The notes under the pieces: model-generated
What the model saw: only the letters and a program-made list of their open reading frames with translations
Told to the model about the DNA's origin: nothing
The model's database searches: none
Shown: positions 53,786-64,000 of the stretch, piece after piece
Layout: each line of letters opens with the position of its first letter
How positions within the stretch are numbered: the stretch's first letter is position 1
From: Blasia pusilla
Taxonomy: Eukaryota > Marchantiophyta > Marchantiopsida > Blasiales
Assembly (NCBI GenBank): GCA_050084515.1
Contig: CM114275.1
Coordinates: 10,912,001 to 10,976,000, forward strand
Reading direction: 5' to 3'
DNA length: 64,000 nucleotides
Program-made: the position numbers and the translations under genes

Positions 53786-55278
53786 TGGAGGTATACCCCC
53801 TTCCCTCTCCCAAGCCCTCTCCACGATAACATATGCTCGTAGGTCACCTCCTTGGCTTTTGACCCGCTGTAGCAGGTCAAGGGCCACTTCTCAAAGTGGG
53901 AAGTGAACTATACCAAAAACGATAACTTACTCGAAATAGTAAGTTCCTCAATATGACTCCAAATGAGCCGAAACGAAGGGGAAACCTACTCTCTCATGTT
54001 ACCCCTGGCCTCCGCAGGTCATCCTCGAACTCTTGAGCATGTCCACCAGTATCTCCGAAGGCGCTATACTAGAACTTGCTGATTTATCCTCACAGATGTG
54101 ATATGTTGTAAAGTGGAAAACATGGTATCGTTTAAATTTAAATTTTGATTGAGGAGATGAATTACTCTTCGAAAATTTAAGAAATATGTAAATTTTGGAA
54201 TATGAAAACTATGACTATTTTTAAAGATAATCATGTTAATTCATGTTTAATATTTTGGGAAAATGAATTTGATCAGAAAAAAATAATTTCATTAATTAAA
54301 ACTAACTAAAAATTTAGTCAATGGATGTTATCTTGATGGGAAGCGGAAGTATTCCTGAAATTTTTATGGAGGAATGAAATTATTTATGAGATTTAGGTGT
54401 TTTAAAATTTTATTTTTATGGCCCAGCTTAAAGTCCTTGATTTGCAGTTCCTTCGAATGTGTGTGCAGAACACAAATTTTTATGCAGTCGCAAGAGAAAG
54501 CTCCAGCGAATCCTTCAAGTGACGTTGACCAATAACATTGGATGAAAAATTTATTGGGTTAGGCTTTCCACTCACTTTCCAACAAATTGTACATGCTACA
54601 CGGTTTCGTATTGAAGTGTCTTTGTAATGTTGCCGTTAGACTTGATGTATACAATCCTCTACATAGAATACTCCCTAGCGTATAATGATAGAGCATCTTT
54701 TTTGTTGTTTTGTGCCGCTATTTTTAAATCTTTGTACAAATCATCCTTGTATGTGCTATAATGTGAGTTGATAACATTGTGACCCTTGGCTAAATGTTCA
54801 ACTTGAATAGCCCTCAAAGATGTACCATGCATTGTATATTGCAATTATGTTAAAAAAATGACCTAACAACCCTCATTACATATTTGGTTCCCATCAGATT
54901 AGTATAGTACATTCAACTCTATATCGTTCACATTATTGTATTCTTCTCCTTAGTGTGTTAAGGTCTTGTATACACTACACTATTGTGTTCCTCTTCTCCG
55001 TGATATAGTGTCTATGGGTTTGTATTGAAGATTACCATATTCTCCCATCTCCCCAATTTGTATTGAAGACTACTATACTCTCCATGCCTGCCAAAAATTT
55101 GGGTTTTGAATATTTTTTTACACTATGGTCTCTTTTCCATTCCTCTATGTATCTCCCAGGACTCTCCCCTCAATTTTTTACATTTTATACTCTTTTGCCT
55201 CCCCTCGGTTTGTACTAGTAAGGTGCCTGTGCGATGCACATGAAATTAGAAAGTGTTTGAAAAGTTAATATATAGCGG

Positions 55279-55640
55279 GTGAAAGGAAGATATCAATAAT
55301 GTTGCATATAAATTTAATTTTTCTTTGTTGCCCGTAGCATGTGAAATATTTTCTTATTTCTCAATTCCACATGTCAAACAGATAGGTGTTTGTAAATCAA
55401 GAAGTCACTTTCTCATAATAATACAAATGATATAATAATGATAGAGTTATATATGTCTGCAATCTATTAAATAAATAAAGAATTCGTGAAAGGAATAGAT
55501 CAATGATGTTGCATATAAATTCAAATAATTTTTTTGATGTCCGTAGCATATAAAATATTTTCTTGTTGCCCACTTGCCACACGTCAAACATAAAAATGTT
55601 TGCAATCGAGACAGGAACTCTCCCATGATAAAATAGATCG
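55279..55640. repeat. Imperfect tandem duplication, about 217 bp
   Basis: GTGAAAGGAAGATATCAATAA at 55,279 matches GTGAAAGGAATAGATCAATG at 55,496. Both are followed by TGTTGCATATAAATT, a CCGTAGCAT word, AAATATTTTCTT and, about 120 bp on, CATGTCAAACA or CACGTCAAACA. Confidence 0.8.
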
Positions 55641-56267
55641 AAGAATACTATACACAAAATTAGATGTTAATAATAATTCCCTTATACATTTTTTTGAATT
55701 TTCTTTATTGTGGGTCCCTTTTCTATCTATGTACATTCATGTATTTATTTTATATTCTCTTATGTTTATTTTAAAAAAATACTCCATTCCACTTTTGGGG
55801 TTACCAAGAGGTTAAATTAAATTTATTTTAAAATCAAAATATTCTTATCTCAAAAAAATAATTTTCTTTTAATTTTGAAATAACTCATATTTCTAAATTA
55901 TTAAAGTTTTCGATCGCAAGCACGAAAATGATAGTGGTGAGGTTCTTGGTTGCAAATTAAAGAGAGAGATGGTTCGTAACCCGTTCCATATTAAGTTTTG
56001 GTTTGGAAACTGATATGCTGGACCCACCTCCACGCTACACCTGGCGTCCGTCTTAACGCCACGGACGCGCGTAGTTGTAAACGTCCGTTTTTTTCCATTC
56101 TCTCCTGCGCGATTCGATCCCTCGCTTTTCACGCAGTACAGCACTGCGCTGCGTCGGCGAAGTTTGATACTTAGCACCTGCGCTGCACTGAAATTGTTTG
56201 TTTCTTTTGTTGACAACGTACCTCTTCGACTTCGTCACTAGTGCGTATTGAATCCACACTCAGCAGG

Positions 56268-59774
<3,507 letters not shown>

Positions 59775-62755
59775 GGAACACTGCCAGTTGACAAGCTTTC
59801 AGTGTAAGATTTTGTCTTTGACGAGCTGGGCAGGCAGTCATTCTTTTGGCAATTCTCAGCAGTGGGTGTTGGCCCATTTCCTGCAATTTTGCCCTCTTGT
59901 CAAAGATGGATGCCAATTTAGAGGGATTCCTAATTGCCGAGGGACAGAGATTAGTAGTTTTCACCCTTCAGATATGAGAACATCATTTCTGATCACCAAA
60001 TTTTCAAAAGCACTTCATATATTTTACTCGCTCTGAAGTCTTCAGTTAATTTGGAAGATGGTCCCATTTCAAATCTCCAATGGGAACTGGATATCTAGAA
60101 GTAATTTCTTGTTGTGTCATGGGGCGATTGCGCTATTAACACGCAGTAGGCTGATGTTGTAATAGCGCAGGCTTCTTAGCTATTCATGCCCCTTTGGAGC
60201 CCCTCAGGAACTTGTCCATGTCTTCAACAATCTACCCTAAAGCGATTGGTTGTGCGCCATCAGACTTTCTGTATGAGCCTGGGGTTTTCTTGGCCGGCAC
60301 ATACAGGGATCCATAAATGAATTTCAGTTCGGTCGTTAGTGATGGGGTGAGCGAATGCCTGGCCTCATGATTGAACACTAACAAGATGCAGGATCTGTGA
60401 TGTAGTGATTGGTTATATGAGATTGGAAGGATCCAACCTCCAATTTTTGTGGCCTCTTAGTATGCCATGTATCTTGGATGTAGTGCATTTGATGAAAGTT
60501 GGGGAGTGATCTATGTTCTATGGATAAGTATGTGGGTGACAGTTTTCCTGTCAGTCATAATTGTATGAGAGTACTCGGTGTTCTCATAGAGTGGTTTCAT
60601 GTGTGGCTCGGAAAGTAGAGGCTCATAATGACTTGTTATAAATATTGCTGGTGTTAAACGGGGGACAAAGTTTTGCTCTGAGCTAATGTTTGTGAGAATT
60701 CCCTATTCTGCCCTTCAATAGGTTAAGAGTTGATTAAAGTTCCCACTTGAGACTGAATTCCCTACTCAGCCCTTCAATAAGATAAGAGTTGATTAAAGTT
60801 CCCACTTGAGACTAGAAATGTTGGAGCGTAGATGTGAATTGCTATCAGGTCCTTTTCGCCTGCATGTTTTCTTTACATGGAGATAACAATTGCGATGGTA
60901 ATGTAGCAATTCACTTTTAGTCCATATACCATCTTATCAAGATCTCTACATGTCAAAAAATCAGAGTAACTCTAAATTTGCTGTGAAGCATGAGTTTGAC
61001 CCGCATATTTACCTTAGGACGAGATTTGATTACCATTTACCTAGGTCATATGTTTAGTAGAAGAATTTAAGTTTAGGACCTTTTGGTTTGGAAGCAATTA
61101 GATTACAATCCACATAGTATACTAGGTTGCATTTGGCAAGGAAAAAAATTGGAAGTTCCTATAAGAAAAATGCTTTTGGTAAATCTTTGAAAGTTTTGTG
61201 GCTTTGATAATGCATATTGAAAACTGACCTACTTGAACATCCCTCCTTTTAATTACTGCTGTATCTATTCTCCTTCATTATATATTCTCCCAAATTTTTT
61301 TCCTATTTTTGGTTTCCACCTGCAAAGGAAAGGGCAATATACAATCTCCCAATTTTTTCCTATTTTTGGTATCCACGCGTAGAGGAAGAGGCAGAAATCC
61401 ATGCGGGATTTTATTACTCGTGCTGATTTTTTAAATCACAAGAAGTTGAGATGGTGGTGGACATTGGAAAAGCGGATCTTACAAGGGAGTGGGTGCGAGC
61501 CCAAATGGTAGCACAACCAAGATTATGACAAGGAGGAGCAGCGGCGGTGAAAAAGATTCCTCTCTCCAATTCGTTTCACGATGGACATTGATTTGTCCTC
61601 CTAGTCATAGAGATGTATGATCCACAGGGGAGAGGTTTGCCTCGTCCTTTATAGTTTGTGTCCAATCATCTCCAATTGAGAAATGGATTGTCATTAGCTA
61701 CTGTGATTCTCTAGTGTAGGTAACAAGGTCTTGTAGCTATGCAATGTACCCAATCCAAGGGACTTTTGCGGTGGACTCAGGGTGTGGCAGGCGCCAACAC
61801 TAGAGGACCACTAAGTCTTGGTGTTGTTGATATTGTCTCTATTGTTGGCAAGTTCAGCCGATAAAGGGAGTGTCCCCTTTTTCTATTTTTGGGCCGGTTG
61901 TGGCCTTCTCGTATTCGACACTTTGAATCCCCCCTTTTTTTGTATTCAATATGGGTTTCCCATCATCCGCCTTTTACTGAGATCTCATTTCTCTTTCTTA
62001 TCGATTCTACTAAACTACAGTATTAATTTGGTAGAAGAGGTTGCCCCTCCAAGAGCTCTTGCTTTCCATGGTAATACATGGGGAGGAAGATCTACTCCAA
62101 CAAGAAATAGTTCTTAAGAATTCCACTTAAGTGGACAAAATACGTCTCAAACTAACATGATTTTAATGCATGTATTTCACTTCGGTTAATCCTTCAAGTA
62201 AATTTATAAATCGATTGGGATTCAACTTCAACGGTATGTCCAATTGTACTATTATTGTTATTCTCAAACATTACCATTGAGTATTTTCCCACTCACATGT
62301 ATGACAATCTCCATCTCATTTATCCCATTAATTAAATCTTCAGGTTTAGTTGTGGCAACCTACACCTATTATCTTTCCATATCCTTCGGCTTTGAATTCA
62401 TTTGTTATTTGCTATAAGAAAATTTTCCAATGGTATTAAGACTTTATAATTTGGATAATGAGATTTTGCCAATAATTTCTTATCCTTATTTTATTTCTCC
62501 TTATTGATCCACCATCTCCATCCCTTCTAAGAGTTTGTTGGGGGAGTGTTGTGGAGATGCATGCGTAACTCAATGCATACAATGTCACAATTTGCCTCAA
62601 ATTAACCTTTTATGAACCCTAAACTCCATCACTATGAATTAAACTTGCCCAAGTCAAACACTCTCTCACTTGATGTATCACAAGTTTATAAATACCCATA
62701 AGTGGATCTTCTGCCATAGACACTTCAAGCCCAATCCCTTCCATATTTATGTAAT
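59775..62755. other. Region downstream of ADK
   Basis: The first few hundred bases are probably the ADK 3' UTR. A local duplication occurs near 60,710-60,800 (GAATTCCCTACTCAGCCCTTCAATA preceded by a similar copy, then GATTAAAGTTCCCACTTGAG twice). A second short duplication of CAATATACAATCTCCCAA-type sequence lies near 61,285-61,370. No gene recognised; a 99-codon frame at 61,818 is not convincing. Confidence 0.45.
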
Positions 62756-63480
62756 TCCAAAGGATTGGATAATGAGTAGTAAAGTCCGAGTGAATGGTGA
62801 GCTTAATATACTGTAAAATTCTGCAGACGAAATCAACATGAAGTTTCCATAATGATTTTATAAATTAAATTACCAAACCAACCACATTATAATTGAGATA
62901 TAGCTTTGTGATAATCAAATAGATAAAGATCCTAGACACGCCACGATAGATGTTGAGATTACTTATCTCATGTGCTTCATCCACTCAAAGGTTCATAATC
63001 TAGACTAATGGCATTCTTATGAGCTTGCTTGAACATTGAAATTTCAAACTCATGAAGCTTTGCAAGCATTTATGTTTATTCCCATGTATCAACTCCGCCC
63101 TTAATGAATTCTGCATCAAAAAAATTACTTGCGCTATGTTGATTATTTTAATTCAATCCCTTCTTGAATTTTCTTCTGGTCTTTTAAATCACTTGCTTGT
63201 TGCTACCAATTAGAGTCCGATTATCTAAATTGATGAGGAGTATAATTAAATTTTTCTTGACTCTCAATGAATAGAGTGAGAATTTGAAACAAAAACATGA
63301 AATCCAACGGTCTTTAGAAACTTCTTGATACCACGCTCTTGGCATTTGTTTAAGTCTATGAGGATATATTTTTTATTTTCAATCCAAAAGGGGATAATTT
63401 CGATGCTCCTATTAAAGAATCCAGCCTATGTATATTCCACTCTCTAAATACTCATTGTGAATTTCCTTCTTGAAATTCAT
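62756..63480 (-). pseudogene. Ty1/copia reverse-transcriptase relic
   Basis: On the minus strand short frames follow copia RT order. From about 63,370: PHRLKQMPRAWYQEVSKDRW (consensus LYGLKQAPRAWY), LINLDNRTLIGSNKQ near 63,215 (the YVDDLI-x-GSN region with both acids degraded), LHEFEISMFKQAH near 63,040, YRGVSRIFIYLIITKLYLNY near 62,910 and KLHVDFVCRILQYIK near 62,830 (consensus RPHLDAVKRILRYIK). Many stops and shifts: an old, inactive copy. Confidence 0.75.
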
Positions 63481-64000
63481 TTGATATATTATCAAATATT
63501 AGCTATTTGTCGTGCTCATACACAACATACATCATTGTCAGGGATAAATAATAAAATAAAACATACCACATAACAGATCACATCAAAATATAAGTCATCA
63601 CATAAAAAATGCACACAAGAAAAGACGAGAGAATAGTTTGGATAACGCATTGTACGGGCACAAGAATACAAGTAATTTATTAAAAGTGGAATTCTTGATC
63701 ATCTATTATGGATTAAATGATTTTATAATTTTGATGTTAACATATTCTGATATTCACCTTGTATTGCAAGAAGATTTAATACAATTTATATCATCTAGCA
63801 CTTGCAAACATGCCTTATGGAAATCAAACAAGATTTCTAAACCCTTGTATAAAAGAAAAATAGTAGTGCCTTGGACAACCTCAACTTGAATATGTCCATA
63901 AAAGCTTGCTGAGGCAAATTCATTATATGACAATACAACAAAATAGACACCAACATATAATGGCCATGCTATTGTATCCTTAAACATGGGCATAAGACGC
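63481..64000. other. Right edge, AT-rich, no defined gene
   Basis: AT-rich sequence that could be further decayed copia DNA. A minus-strand frame at 63,754-63,993 shows no recognised domain. Confidence 0.35.

Larger units (their letters stand above)
52331..56200. other. AT-rich intergenic region
   Basis: No supported gene over nearly 4 kb. It contains a (TC)n microsatellite at about 53,762-53,785 and a tandem duplication at 55,279-55,640. The ORFs at 53,323-53,905 are low-complexity or antisense chance frames. The last 200 bp become GC-richer and are probably the ADK promoter and 5' UTR. Confidence 0.5.

Noticed and set aside
53323-53906. ORFs of 91 and 131 codons on opposite strands
   Set aside because: Overlapping antisense frames, one running through a (TC)n tract. 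No homology recognised.

Overview
The window looks like nuclear DNA of a streptophyte plant (a land plant or close algal relative). Two complete, intron-rich housekeeping genes point to this: a 5-exon electron-transfer flavoprotein beta gene (minus strand, 21,100-23,333) and a 13-exon adenosine kinase gene (plus strand, 56,268-59,774), both with GT-AG introns and plant-like proteins. Nearly everything else is decayed, nested transposable-element DNA, which suggests a large, repeat-rich genome. I cannot name the species.

Layout. 1-13,455: a broken DDE transposase, then a 12.4-kb imperfect inverted repeat. Its unique centre (6,556-7,768) encodes a Lys/Glu-rich region and a ParB-like domain with a DGNHR motif. 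Both arms carry the 3' half of the same gene, a permuted beta-class DNA methyltransferase-like domain. 13,457-19,110: a Mutator-like transposase gene with DDE exons and a SWIM zinc finger, peppered with a CCATTCCAC motif. 21.1-23.3 kb: ETFB. 24-25.6 kb: unrecognised decayed sequence. 25.7-28.6 kb: three nested LINE copies in alternating orientation. 29.5-36.8 kb: a Ty3/gypsy retrotransposon on the minus strand with gag, zinc knuckles, protease, RT/RNase H/integrase, tRNA-Asp-type primer site and 5' LTR. 36.9-39.8 kb: a 5'-truncated Ty3/gypsy element on the plus strand whose polyprotein ends in a PHD finger. 39.86-40.47 kb: a 178-bp satellite. 40.5-45.6 kb: a third methyltransferase copy, cut by one solo LTR and preceded by another, each with perfect 5-bp target duplications. 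45.8-50.2 kb: two more LINE copies. 51.3-52.3 kb: a gag relic. 53-56 kb: AT-rich sequence. 56.3-59.8 kb: ADK. 60-64 kb: mostly featureless, with a Ty1/copia RT relic at 62.8-63.5 kb.

The most unusual content is the ParB-methyltransferase gene family and the 27-nt stem-loops that fill its introns. Most of these have a near-constant 10-bp stem and a variable 7-nt centre, and recur dozens of times in and around the methyltransferase copies, but I saw none in the neighbouring LINEs, retrotransposons or host genes. Two other element families here also carry a private dispersed oligomer (CCATTCCAC in the Mutator-like gene; GCTTCG/CGAAGC in the minus-strand gypsy element). All element genes carry stops, frameshifts or lost catalytic residues; only ETFB and ADK look functional.
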